Of a DNA stretch of 64,000 nucleotides, positions 43,417 through 51,955 are shown one piece after another; positions within the stretch are counted from its first letter, which is position 1, and each line of letters opens with the position of its first letter. The stretch comes from Sulfurimicrobium sp963741495 (GTDB lineage Bacteria > Pseudomonadota > Gammaproteobacteria > Burkholderiales > Sulfuricellaceae): positions 124,001 to 188,000 of the forward strand of contig CAVUID010000013.1 of NCBI GenBank assembly GCA_963741495.1. Reading direction: 5' to 3'. The notes below the pieces were generated by a model that saw nothing but the letters and a program-made list of their open reading frames with translations, made no database searches and was not told the origin of the DNA. A program made the position numbers and the translations under genes.

Positions 43417-45267
43417 TTAACGCTTGAGTTGTGAAATGTCGCGCACCGCGCCACGAGCCGCGCTTGTCGTCATTGCCGCGTACGCCTGCAAAGCCTGGGA
43501 AACCAGACGTGCGCGTTTGACCGGCTGCCAGGCCTTGGCGCCCTTTTCTTCCATCAGCGCGCGGCGATGCGAAAGTTCTTCCCATGACACCATCAGGTTG
43601 ATGCTGCGATTGGGAATGTCGATCTCGATGCTGTCGCCCTCTTCCACCAGGCCGATGGCACCGCCTTCGGCCGCTTCCGGCGAAACGTGACCGATGGACA
43701 GGCCCGAAGTGCCGCCGGAAAAACGCCCGTCGGTGAGCAGGGCGCAGACTTTGCCCATGCCCTTGGATTTGAGGTAGCTGGTCGGATACAGCATTTCCTG
43801 CATGCCCGGTCCGCCGCGCGGCCCTTCGTAGCGGATCACCACCACGTCGCCGGCCACGATCTGGTCGGCAAGAATGGCTGCCACGGCGTCATCCTGGCTT
43901 TCGAAAATGCGCGCCCGGCCGGTGAACTTGAGAATGCTCTCGTCCACCCCGGCGGTTTTGACAATACAGCCGTCCTCCGCGATATTGCCATACAGCACCG
44001 CCAACCCGCCATCCTGGGAATAGGCATGGGCCTTGTCGCGGATGCAGCCGTTGGCACGGTCAAGATCGAGTTCGGCGAAGCGCTTGTCCTGGCTGAATGC
44101 CACGGTGGTCGGCACGCCGCCCGGCGCGGCGCGATAGAAGGTTTTGACTTTCTCATCGGTGGTGCGGCACACGTCCCAGTGCTCCAGCGCCTGGCCCATG
44201 GATGGGCTGTGGATGGTCGGCAGGTCGCGGTGCAGCAGTCCTGCCCGGTCCAGTTCGCCGAGAATCGCCATGATGCCGCCGGCGCGGTGCACGTCTTCCA
44301 TGTGGTAGGTCTGGATGCTCGGTGCAACCTTGGAGAGGTGCGGCACCTTGCGCGACATGCGGTCGATGTCCTTCATGGTGAAATCCACGCCCGCTTCGTG
44401 CGCCGCTGCCAGCAGGTGCAGCACGGTATTGGTCGAGCCGCCCATGGCGATATCCAGCGCCACGGCGTTCTCGAAAGCCTCGAAAGTCGCGATGGAACGC
44501 GGCAGTACCGACATGTCGTCGCGCTCGTAGTGGCTGTTGGCCAGCGCCACGATCAGGCGCCCAGCTTCGAGGAACAGGCGCTTGCGGTCGGCATGCGTCG
44601 CCACCAGCGAGCCGTTGCCAGGCAGGCCAAGACCCAGCGATTCGACCAGGCAATTCATGGAGTTCGCCGTAAACATGCCGGAGCAGGAGCCGCAAGTCGG
44701 GCAGGCGGAACGCTCGATAGCTGCCACATCCTCGTCGGATTCCTTGGCATCGGCCGCGAACACCATGGCATCCACCAGATCAAGCGCGATGGTCTTGCCA
44801 TGAATGACCGCCTTGCCGGCTTCCATCGGCCCGCCGGAGACGAAAATCGTCGGAATATTGAGGCGCAGGGCCGCCATCAGCATGCCGGGGGTGATCTTGT
44901 CGCAGTTGGAGATGCACACCAGCGCATCGGCGCAATGGGCATTGACCATGTATTCGACGCTATCGGCGATCAGTTCGCGCGATGGCAGGCTGTAGAGCAT
45001 GCCGCCGTGGCCCATGGCAATGCCGTCGTCCACCGCAATGGTATTGAATTCCTTGGCCACGCCGCCGGCGGCTTCGATCTCGCGCGCGACCAGCTGGCCC
45101 ATGTCCTTGAGGTGCACGTGCCCCGGCACGAACTGGGTAAAGGAATTGGCAATGGCGATGATGGGCTTGTCGAAATCGCCATCGGTCATGCCGGTAGCGC
45201 GCCACAGGGCGCGGGCGCCGGCCATGTTGCGGCCATGGGTGGTGGTGCGGGAACGGTATTGCGGCAT
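43417..45267 (-). CDS. ilvD: Dihydroxy-acid dehydratase IlvD
   Basis: A 616-residue iron-sulfur enzyme that dehydrates 2,3-dihydroxy acids to 2-keto acids in isoleucine and valine synthesis. RSRTTTHGRNMAGARALWRATG at the N-terminus, the cluster Cys in CISNCDKITPGML and CPTCGSCSGMFTANSMNC, and the Mg-site Lys region are intact. Length equals the E. coli-type enzyme. A TGGAG ribosome site precedes the ATG. It lies near the liv importer of the same amino acid family, though separated by other genes. Confidence 0.97.
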   Translation of the reverse strand: MPQYRSRTTTHGRNMAGARALWRATGMTDGDFDKPIIAIANSFTQFVPGHVHLKDMGQLVAREIEAAGGVAKEFNTIAVDDGIAMGHGGMLYSLPSRELIADSVEYMVNAHCADALVCISNCDKITPGMLMAALRLNIPTIFVSGGPMEAGKAVIHGKTIALDLVDAMVFAADAKESDEDVAAIERSACPTCGSCSGMFTANSMNCLVESLGLGLPGNGSLVATHADRKRLFLEAGRLIVALANSHYERDDMSVLPRSIATFEAFENAVALDIAMGGSTNTVLHLLAAAHEAGVDFTMKDIDRMSRKVPHLSKVAPSIQTYHMEDVHRAGGIMAILGELDRAGLLHRDLPTIHSPSMGQALEHWDVCRTTDEKVKTFYRAAPGGVPTTVAFSQDKRFAELDLDRANGCIRDKAHAYSQDGGLAVLYGNIAEDGCIVKTAGVDESILKFTGRARIFESQDDAVAAILADQIVAGDVVVIRYEGPRGGPGMQEMLYPTSYLKSKGMGKVCALLTDGRFSGGTSGLSIGHVSPEAAEGGAIGLVEEGDSIEIDIPNRSINLMVSWEELSHRRALMEEKGAKAWQPVKRARLVSQALQAYAAMTTSAARGAVRDISQLKR

Positions 45268-45297
45268 CGCGAGACTCCAGATAAAAACACGTATAAT

Positions 45298-45567
45298 TAG
45301 GTTCTGTTAACATTGTTTTTGGGTTCGTGTTTTACCGAAAAGCGGCTTGGAACAAGGCGCATGGCGTGCTGCATAGCATTCCTATGCAAACGTTATGCAA
45401 CGCCGTGCCAAGTCGCTTTTCGATAAAACCCGGAGGGCTGGGTCAAATGAAGTGTTCATTCCGCGTTACAAACCGCCAGCATAGATGGCTATGCGTCGCG
45501 TTTTGCGCCTTGACTGAACACTTCATTTGACCCAGCGCGAACCCAAAAACAATGTTAACAAAACCTA
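45298..45567. repeat. Nested inverted-repeat element with two CATAG/CTATG palindromes
   Basis: This fills most of the 330-base gap between ilvD and lgt, where I see no gene. Outer arms 45298-45327 and 45538-45567 match in 29 of 30 positions. Inside are two separate palindromes: arms 45329-45350/45408-45429 around GCATAG, five bases, CTATGC (45371-45387); and perfect 22-base arms 45437-45458/45515-45536 around GCATAG, four bases, CTATGC (45479-45494). Both share core motifs with the palindrome at 1415-1581, while their arms differ completely. The first palindrome reads the core in plus orientation, the second in minus orientation. Confidence 0.85.
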
Positions 45568-45597
45568 TCTATTCTAACCGAATTATCCCGGCCCTCA

Positions 45598-46383
45598 ATG
45601 CTCATCCATCCCCAGTTTGACCCCGTTGCGATCCATCTCGGCCCTCTCGCCATTCACTGGTATGGCCTGATGTACCTTACGGCCTTCGCCCTGTTTCTCG
45701 GGCTCGGCCGCTTCCGCATGCAAGCTCGCCCTGATCTGGGCTGGAACAAGCGCGAACTCGACGACCTGCTGTTCTATGGCGTGCTGGGCGTGGTGCTGGG
45801 CGGGCGACTGGGCTATATCGTATTTTACAAGGCGGCCTACTACCTGCAGCATCCGCTGGAAATTTTTGCTGTATGGCAGGGCGGGATGTCTTTCCACGGC
45901 GGTTTTCTTGGGGTGCTGGTGGCGATGTGGCTGTTTTCGCGCAAAAGCGGCAAATCCTGGCTGACCGTAACCGACTTCATCGCCCCGCTGGTGCCACTGG
46001 GGCTGGGCGCCGGACGCATCGGCAATTTTATCAATGGTGAATTATGGGGGCGCCCCACCGATGCAGCCTGGGGCATGGTTTTTCCCCAGGCCGGAGACGG
46101 CATCGCGCGCCATCCTTCGCAACTGTATCAATTCGCGCTTGAGGGGCTGGCACTGTTCGCTCTGCTGTGGTGGTTTTCCGCCAAACCTCGCCCGGCCGGT
46201 GCGGTTTCCGGTTTGTTCCTGATCGGCTATGGCAGCTTCCGCTTCCTGGCTGAGTTCGCCCGCGAACCGGACAATTTTCTCGGCCTGTTGAGCCTCGGAT
46301 TTTCCATGGGCCAATGGCTCTCACTGCCCATGATTCTTGCCGGCATCGCCATGTTGCGCTGGGCCTATCGCTCTCGAGCGTAA
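45598..46383 (+). CDS. lgt: Prolipoprotein diacylglyceryl transferase Lgt
   Basis: A 261-residue integral membrane enzyme that moves diacylglycerol from phosphatidylglycerol to the lipobox Cys of prolipoproteins. AIHWYGLMYLTAF, GGRLGYIVFY, GGMSFHGGFLG and the signature GAGRIGNFINGELWGR are all present, with SQLYQ and about seven helices. LolB, the TPR lipoprotein and LivK in this window are expected clients. The palindromic element directly upstream may influence its expression; no promoter stands out. Confidence 0.96.
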   Translation: MLIHPQFDPVAIHLGPLAIHWYGLMYLTAFALFLGLGRFRMQARPDLGWNKRELDDLLFYGVLGVVLGGRLGYIVFYKAAYYLQHPLEIFAVWQGGMSFHGGFLGVLVAMWLFSRKSGKSWLTVTDFIAPLVPLGLGAGRIGNFINGELWGRPTDAAWGMVFPQAGDGIARHPSQLYQFALEGLALFALLWWFSAKPRPAGAVSGLFLIGYGSFRFLAEFAREPDNFLGLLSLGFSMGQWLSLPMILAGIAMLRWAYRSRA

Positions 46384-46479
46384 CCCGGAAAACACGAGGG
46401 CGCAGAGAACCCTCATCAATTTCATTTTTGCCGGGTCTGGGTTACCCTAAGCGGCATCCCGCATAAAACAGGAGCCCCC

Positions 46480-46635
46480 ATGGCAAAGCCCAATTACTCT
46501 TATGAGAAGCGCCAGAAAGAACTGGCAAAGAAACAGAAAAAAGAAGAAAAACAGCAGCGGAAGAACGCTCCTGAAAATAGCCAGAGCGAAGAACCCGTAG
46601 CGCCACAAGCCGACCAGGCAGACGCTGACAGCTAA
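46480..46635 (+). CDS. Small highly charged protein, 51 residues
   Basis: A short frame with a good GGAG ribosome site six bases before the ATG. It encodes a Lys/Glu-rich helix (YEKRQKELAKKQKKEEKQQRK) followed by an acidic, Ala/Gln-rich tail. Similar tiny basic proteins starting MAKPNYS are, as far as I recall, common in betaproteobacteria without known function. The ribosome site and biased composition make it likely to be real. Confidence 0.65.
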   Translation: MAKPNYSYEKRQKELAKKQKKEEKQQRKNAPENSQSEEPVAPQADQADADS

Positions 46636-46697
46636 GCATCAAGCAATTCCCCCCTTGCACATGAGGGGGAAAATCAAAATTCTAAGGCAGGCAATAC

Positions 46698-47162
46698 CTA
46701 GCGGGCCTTGCCGATGGTGCCCCCAAACAGGCTGAAATTCAGGACGACGCTTGTAGCGCCGGTTTGCGGATCCACTTCCAGTTTATTCGTCGCATAGACC
46801 GTCATGGTCTTGTTTTCTTCGTCATAGATAGCCATCGGCACGTACCCGGCTTCCATGACCTGCTGCGTCGTTTTTCCGACAGCCTTGAGTGATTCTTCAT
46901 TTTCTTCCGGCATCGCCAATTCCTTTTTATCCAGCATGGCGATATGCAGAAAATCCGGTATGCAGTTTTTAGGTTTTATCACCGCGATGGCCGTTATGCC
47001 ACGCTTTCTACCCCATTCAGCAGGCGTGTCGTAATAATGAAAAACTGCGTGGGCAAATGTTTTAGCGTCAACGTCTTCCGGGCAAGTGATATAAAAAATA
47101 TGCTGCATTTGTTCTGTTGAAAAACCCACTTCATAGGTTTTGCTATTCTCTTCAGTTGCCAT
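46698..47162 (-). CDS. Conserved hypothetical cytoplasmic protein
   Basis: A 154-residue soluble protein without signal peptide or membrane helix. I do not recognise a domain. It has an N-terminal alpha/beta part (FYITCPEDVDAKTFAHAVFHYYDTPAEWGRKRG) and ends in a beta-rich segment (SVVLNFSLFGGTIGKAR). The ATG at 47162 has GAGGGA upstream; five more codons are possible. It stands alone between convergent and same-strand neighbours and I cannot infer a role. Confidence 0.65.
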   Translation of the reverse strand: MATEENSKTYEVGFSTEQMQHIFYITCPEDVDAKTFAHAVFHYYDTPAEWGRKRGITAIAVIKPKNCIPDFLHIAMLDKKELAMPEENEESLKAVGKTTQQVMEAGYVPMAIYDEENKTMTVYATNKLEVDPQTGATSVVLNFSLFGGTIGKAR

Positions 47163-47302
47163 TTGATTTTCCCTCAATCCATTGACGATTCATTTTTGTG
47201 GCAAGGATTATAAACCGCTATCCGCCTGAATAAGCCATTCGCAACAATCCGCTGCAAATCATCACATCCTCTTGTGCCCCGGCCCGCTCAAACCCCCGGT
47301 TT

Positions 47303-48322
47303 TCAGTTAACCCCCGTTGAAAAAGTAAAGGCATCCGCAAAAAACTCATCCTCCGGCATTCCCTTTGCCGCAAAGGCCTGGCGTGCGGTACTTATCATCT
47401 GCGGGGCTCCGCAGGCATAGACCTGATATCCGGACAGGTCAGCAAAATCATCCAGGACCGCCTGGTGCACCCGCCCCGTGCGGCCTGGCCAATGATCTTC
47501 CGGAAGCGGCCCGGACAGGACGGGGATAAAGGTGAAGTTGGCGTGTTCCTGCTGCCACTGCCCGGCCAGATGCGGCATATAGAGATCGCGCAGACTGTGC
47601 ACCCCCCAGTAAAGCACCATTTCACGCTTGCTATGTGCCTGAAATGCGTGCTCCAGGATGCCCTTGATGGGGGCAAAACCAGTGCCGCCAGCCATTAAAA
47701 TGATCGGCTTGGTGCTGTCCTCGCGCAGGAAGAAACTGCCATGCGGCCCTTCGAAGCGCAGAATGGCCTTTTCCTGCATGGTATTGAAAACCTGATCGGT
47801 AAACAGGCCGCCCGGAACATGGCGAATATGCAGTTGCAGAAAATCGTCGTCATGGGGCGCATTGGCCAGGGAATAACTGCGCCGCTTGCCGTCCTTGAGC
47901 AGAATATCGATATATTGCCCGGCAAGAAATTGCAAACGTTCATTCGCTGGCAACTTGAGGTGCAGTATCATCACGTCATGTGCAATTTGTTCCATTTTCT
48001 GCACCCGGCAAGGCATGGTTTTGACTGGGATATCGCGCGCCGCCCCGACCTCCCTGCATTCGATCACCACATCGGTAAGTGGCCGGGCTGTGCAGAATAG
48101 CGCCATTCCGGCAAGCTTTTCGGTTTCACTGAGGGCTGTATCCTGATACTTTCCATAATCCACCTGGCCCTGCAGAATTTTCCCCTTGCAACTGCCGCAG
48201 GCACCATTGCGGCATCCGTAAGGGACAGCAAAACCCTCGCGCAGGGCCGACTCGAGAATGGTTTCATGCTCCGGCGTTGAATATTGGTGATTGCTGGGCT
48301 TGATGGTGACTTGAAATGACAT
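47303..48322 (-). CDS. Ferredoxin-NAD(P)H oxidoreductase (CDP-6-deoxy-delta-3,4-glucoseen reductase-like)
   Basis: A 339-residue flavo-iron-sulfur reductase. The N-terminal 2Fe-2S ferredoxin domain has CRNGACGSCKGKILQG and a later LFCTAR Cys. The FNR-like part has RSYSLANAP (FAD) and the NAD(P) motif AGGTGFAPIKGILEHA, ending with VYACGAPQMI. Proteins of this layout are annotated as glucoseen reductases, but without a dideoxysugar cluster nearby the true role is more likely a general electron-transfer reductase for an oxygenase or dehydratase. Start at 48322, where the ferredoxin domain begins; it diverges from the next gene. Confidence 0.86.
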   Translation of the reverse strand: MSFQVTIKPSNHQYSTPEHETILESALREGFAVPYGCRNGACGSCKGKILQGQVDYGKYQDTALSETEKLAGMALFCTARPLTDVVIECREVGAARDIPVKTMPCRVQKMEQIAHDVMILHLKLPANERLQFLAGQYIDILLKDGKRRSYSLANAPHDDDFLQLHIRHVPGGLFTDQVFNTMQEKAILRFEGPHGSFFLREDSTKPIILMAGGTGFAPIKGILEHAFQAHSKREMVLYWGVHSLRDLYMPHLAGQWQQEHANFTFIPVLSGPLPEDHWPGRTGRVHQAVLDDFADLSGYQVYACGAPQMISTARQAFAAKGMPEDEFFADAFTFSTGVN

Positions 48323-48346
48323 GGGTACACCCTGACTAAGTAAAAA

Positions 48347-49252
48347 ATGCAAAAATTATTGATCGTAGGTTTTGGCGACATCGGAAGCAGGGCTGCGGCG
48401 CGGCTATCCCACCGCTATCGCATTTACGGGCTGGCGCGCAACGCCGCGGGCGCGGAACGGATTCGCGCCCAGGGCGCGATGCCCGTTCCCGGCGATCTCG
48501 ATCAGGCATCCACCTTGAGACGCCTGGGCGGCATAGCGGATGTTGTACTCCATTTTGCGCCGCCGCAGCGCCAGGGCCAGCACGATCAGCGCACCCGCAA
48601 CCTGCTTGCCGCTCTGGCGCGTGGAAAAAGTTTACCACAGCGTCTGGTCTACATTAGCACCACAGGGGTGTATGGCGATTGTCAGGGTGGCGAGGTAGAC
48701 GAGCTTCATCGCATTTGCCCCACCACTGCCCGCGCGGTGAGACGCGCCGATGCGGAAGCGGCCTTGCGGCAATGGGGACAACGCCACGGTTGCCGGGTGA
48801 GCATCCTGAGCGTGCCGGGCATCTACGCCGCTGGCCGCCTGCCGCAGGAGCGGCTGGAAAAAGGCATCCCGGCGCTGCGCGCAGAAGATGACGGCTACAC
48901 CAACCACATTCACGGCGATGATCTGGCGCGCATTGCCGCCGCTGCATTAGTTCGTGGACGCCCCAACAGGGTTTACAATGCCAGCGACGATGCACCGATG
49001 AAAATGGCTGATTATTTCGACCTCGTGGCGGACCACTGCCGGATCGAGCGCCCGCGCCGTATTTCATGGCAGGAAGCGCAACAGGAAATCTCGCCAGGCA
49101 TGCTGTCCTACATGTCGGAATCACGCCGCATCGTGAATCGCCGCATCAAGCTGGAACTGAAAGTAAAACTGGAATACCCCGGCGTCGCTCAAGGGTTGGC
49201 TCTGGAAACAGCATCTCACCGCAAAGGACGCAAAGGTTCGCAAGGTAAATAG
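48347..49252 (+). CDS. NAD(P)-dependent epimerase/dehydratase-like SDR protein (YeeZ-like)
   Basis: A 301-residue extended short-chain dehydrogenase. KLLIVGFGDIGSRAAARL is the nucleotide-binding motif, close to but not exactly GxxGxxG, and YISTTGVYGD supplies the Ser/Thr-Tyr part of the active site. YTNHIHGDDLARIAAAAL and YNASDDAPMKMADYFD are typical of the YeeZ-like group. The natural substrate is unknown. The C-terminal tail (SHRKGRKGSQGK) is encoded by a dispersed repeat that also supplies the stop. It diverges from the ferredoxin reductase gene with only 24 bases between starts. Confidence 0.85.
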   Translation: MQKLLIVGFGDIGSRAAARLSHRYRIYGLARNAAGAERIRAQGAMPVPGDLDQASTLRRLGGIADVVLHFAPPQRQGQHDQRTRNLLAALARGKSLPQRLVYISTTGVYGDCQGGEVDELHRICPTTARAVRRADAEAALRQWGQRHGCRVSILSVPGIYAAGRLPQERLEKGIPALRAEDDGYTNHIHGDDLARIAAAALVRGRPNRVYNASDDAPMKMADYFDLVADHCRIERPRRISWQEAQQEISPGMLSYMSESRRIVNRRIKLELKVKLEYPGVAQGLALETASHRKGRKGSQGK

Positions 49253-49335
49253 CAGCTTAAAAATTTTCTGCGGATAAACGGAATTATGTTCTTCAGCTTT
49301 TGAATCCCATTGCGCTCCTTCGCGCCCTTTGCGGT
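49218..49335. repeat. Inverted repeat covering the SDR gene 3' end
   Basis: ACCGCAAAGGACGCAAAGG (49218-49236) faces CCTTCGCGCCCTTTGCGGT (49317-49335), 17 of 19 positions complementary. The ACCGCAAAGG.CGC.AAGG motif is a common scattered repeat. The left arm codes the last residues of the SDR protein. Confidence 0.8.
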
Positions 49336-49371
49336 TCAAAAGTTTTTTTAAGGTTGATTAAGGAATGACTC

Positions 49372-50178
49372 ATGCAAGCTAATCCCGGCAACGCCATCGG
49401 CGTGTTCGATTCCGGCGTCGGCGGATTGACGGTCGTACGCGCCATGATGGAACGGTTGCCATTCGAAAACATTATCTACTTCGGCGACACCGCACGGGTG
49501 CCCTATGGCGTGAAATCGGTGGAAACCATTTCCCATTACACCCGCGAAATTACCGAATTCCTGCTGCAGAAGCAGGTCAAAATGCTGATCATCGCCTGCA
49601 ATACCATGGCTGCCGTGGCCTCGCAGGTGGTGAAGGATCTTTCCCCGGTGCCGGTACTGGATGTGATCGACGCTGGCGCACTGGGTGCCATTGCAGCCAG
49701 CAACCACAGGAAGGTGGGTATTATTGGTACGCCCACCACCATCAACAGCAATGCCTACGCGCGTGCCATTCACCAGTACGAGCCGGATGTGCGGATTTTT
49801 TCCCAGGCCTGCCCGCTCTTTGTGCCGCTGGTGGAGGAAGGCTGGCTCGATCACCCCGTTACCCGTCTCACCGCGCAGGAATACCTTAAACCGGTACTGG
49901 CACAGAATATCGACACTCTGGTCCTGGGCTGCACCCACTACCCCCTGCTCAAACCCTTGTTGCAGGAGGTAGCCGGCAGCGACGTGAAACTGGTGGATTC
50001 AGCCGAAGCCATGGCAGAGGAGGCCGCCGCTTTGCTGTCCGACCTCAACCTGGCCAACCCGCAACGCAATCAACCAGACTACCAGTTCTATGTTACGGAC
50101 GTGCCCTTGCGATTCCAGACCATCGGCGAACGCTTTCTCGGGCGGACGCTCTCCAATGTACATGTTGTGAAGTGGTAA
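49372..50178 (+). CDS. murI: Glutamate racemase MurI
   Basis: A 268-residue cofactor-independent racemase that supplies D-Glu to MurD. GVFDSGVGGLTVVRAM, the first catalytic Cys in IACNTMAAVA and the second in LGCTHYPLL are intact, as are NIIYFGDTARVPYG and VDSAEAMA. Length is normal. It is unlinked to the dcw cluster 22 kb away. The ATG lies 37 bases after a dispersed repeat. Confidence 0.96.
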   Translation: MQANPGNAIGVFDSGVGGLTVVRAMMERLPFENIIYFGDTARVPYGVKSVETISHYTREITEFLLQKQVKMLIIACNTMAAVASQVVKDLSPVPVLDVIDAGALGAIAASNHRKVGIIGTPTTINSNAYARAIHQYEPDVRIFSQACPLFVPLVEEGWLDHPVTRLTAQEYLKPVLAQNIDTLVLGCTHYPLLKPLLQEVAGSDVKLVDSAEAMAEEAAALLSDLNLANPQRNQPDYQFYVTDVPLRFQTIGERFLGRTLSNVHVVKW

Positions 50179-50235
50179 GTTGTCATTCGAAGTGCGCTGA
50201 TTCCAACTCACGCCCTAAATAAAAGGAACACATTA

Positions 50236-50484
50236 ATGGCCAGGATATTGTATTTTTCCACGCTCGCTGAACGCCTCGGCAAAACTGCCGAGGAAGTTAA
50301 ACTTCCACATAGCGTGCAGGATCTGCGCGGCCTGCTGGCTTTTCTGCGCCAACGCGGCGAAGATTGGCCGGTTTATCTGATTGACGACAAGATCATGGCC
50401 ACGGTGAACAGGAATTTTGTCGAGCTGGATGCCGGAATCAATGACCTGGACGAAATCGGCCTGATGCTGAGCCGCCACAATTAA
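50236..50484 (+). CDS. MoaD/ThiS-like ubiquitin-fold protein lacking the C-terminal Gly-Gly
   Basis: An 82-residue protein with the beta-grasp pattern of MoaD: ARILYFSTLAERLGKTAEEV, then SVQDLRGLLAFLRQRG, VYLIDDKIMATVNRNFVE and LDEIGLML. MoaD and ThiS end in Gly-Gly, needed for adenylation and sulfur transfer; this one ends SRHN. It may be a non-sulfur-carrier member of the fold. A fair AAAAGG ribosome site precedes it. No molybdopterin genes adjoin. Confidence 0.75.
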   Translation: MARILYFSTLAERLGKTAEEVKLPHSVQDLRGLLAFLRQRGEDWPVYLIDDKIMATVNRNFVELDAGINDLDEIGLMLSRHN

Positions 50485-50502
50485 CCGGACACGATCGCGA
50501 AC

Positions 50503-51825
50503 TTATTGGGCCGGATTGTTTTTGTGTCCGGCGCTATCAATCTGTTGCAGGAATCCCTGGGCCAGAGTCTGATACAAGGGCTTGGGGCAGACAATTTTTG
50601 AAACCGTGAAAGCGATGAACGAGGTAGCCATGAGCGGCAGCACGAAATCATGGTTTTCCGTCATTTCCATCACGATGACGAATGCGGTGATTGGCGCCTG
50701 AACCACACCGGAAAAGTAGGCAACCATCCCGAGAACGATCACCGCCCCAGCCGGGACATAGGGCATCAGGGGCGCCAGATTGGCACCCAGCCCCGCCCCT
50801 GTGGCAAGCGAGGGCGCAAACACCCCGCCCGGAATGCCGCTCAGGTAGGAAACAAAAGTCGCCGCCATTTTCAAGACCCCGAAGCTTTCCGGCAGAGCTT
50901 CCTTTCCCTCCAGCAGTTGGGTGACTTCATGATAACCCGTCCCATAAATGGTGCTGCCGGAAGCTAGTCCGATCAGCGCCAGGACGAAGCCGCATAGCGC
51001 TACAAAGCGGATGGGGTATTGCTGTTTGAATGTTTGCAGCCTTCCCGGCAATTTCTGGCTGAACATGAGCAGCGCGCGGCTGAACCCGCCGCCCAGGACA
51101 CCCCCGGCGATCCCGCAGATGGCGACTGCGCTCCATTGCCAACCCAGCTCGAGGAAGGCAGAGGTATGGCCGAAATAGGTGTAATTTCCCAGCAAGGCCT
51201 GCGCCGTCACACCGGCCAGGACCACTGAAATCAGAATCGTGCCGCTGGTCCGGTGCTCGAAAGAGCGGCTCATTTCTTCGATTGCAAACACGATACCGGC
51301 CAGGGGCGTATTGAAAGCCGCTGCCACACCCGCCGCCCCGCCAGCCAGAACCAGGCCTTTTTCCAGATCGTGGCGCGGGAAGTGCGCAAACCGGCCCAGC
51401 GAGTGCATGATCGATGCGCCAATCTGCACCGTTGGGCCTTCGCGCCCGATTGATGCCCCGGAGAAAAGACCCAGCAGGGTAAGAAAAATCTTCCCGAATG
51501 CGATGCGCAATGAAAGCAGCTTGTTGCGGGCAGAATGGCTCGGCAGACTGAGCGCAGCGATGGTCTGAGGAATGCCGCTTCCCTGGGAGCCGGCGAAATA
51601 ACGATTGGTCAGGATGGCAACAAGCACCAGCCCAAGCGGCGTAATGATGAAAGGAAGATAGACGGATTCGGTGAGAGCAAGGCGAAACACCTTGTTGGCA
51701 TATTCGCTGGCGATGGCGAACAGGGAGGCAGAAATGCCAACCACAATAGCGCCGGCCCAGAAAACCAGATTGCGCCGCCAGAATATGAGCTTGCGCTTCC
51801 AGTCCTGATTAGACCCCGGAATCAT
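50503..51825 (-). CDS. ClC-family chloride channel/antiporter
   Basis: A 440-residue polytopic membrane protein of the ClC family. GSQGSGIPQTIA, the GREGPTVQIGASI filter motif and GGVFAPSLATGAGLGANLAPL are present. The Glu in GREGP is the gating glutamate. A second proton-path Glu cannot be placed reliably by eye, so channel versus H+/Cl- antiporter is open. There is no CBS domain at the C-terminus, as in ClcB-like bacterial members. It is a single gene on the minus strand. Confidence 0.9.
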   Translation of the reverse strand: MIPGSNQDWKRKLIFWRRNLVFWAGAIVVGISASLFAIASEYANKVFRLALTESVYLPFIITPLGLVLVAILTNRYFAGSQGSGIPQTIAALSLPSHSARNKLLSLRIAFGKIFLTLLGLFSGASIGREGPTVQIGASIMHSLGRFAHFPRHDLEKGLVLAGGAAGVAAAFNTPLAGIVFAIEEMSRSFEHRTSGTILISVVLAGVTAQALLGNYTYFGHTSAFLELGWQWSAVAICGIAGGVLGGGFSRALLMFSQKLPGRLQTFKQQYPIRFVALCGFVLALIGLASGSTIYGTGYHEVTQLLEGKEALPESFGVLKMAATFVSYLSGIPGGVFAPSLATGAGLGANLAPLMPYVPAGAVIVLGMVAYFSGVVQAPITAFVIVMEMTENHDFVLPLMATSFIAFTVSKIVCPKPLYQTLAQGFLQQIDSAGHKNNPAQ

Positions 51826-51955
51826 TGTTTGAAATTTTGCTTGATCATCAGTATCTGATGTTACTTACTTTTAGTGGCGCCGGCCAACCATATAGCGAAT
51901 ACATCAGACAAACACAGTACCGCAGGACACCCAGAGGACCGCTAATGGGCCTAGT

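Noticed and set aside
46636..46680. CCCCC/GGGGG hairpin after the 51-residue gene as a terminator
   Set aside because: The stem is weak and no T-run follows on either strand, so I do not annotate it.
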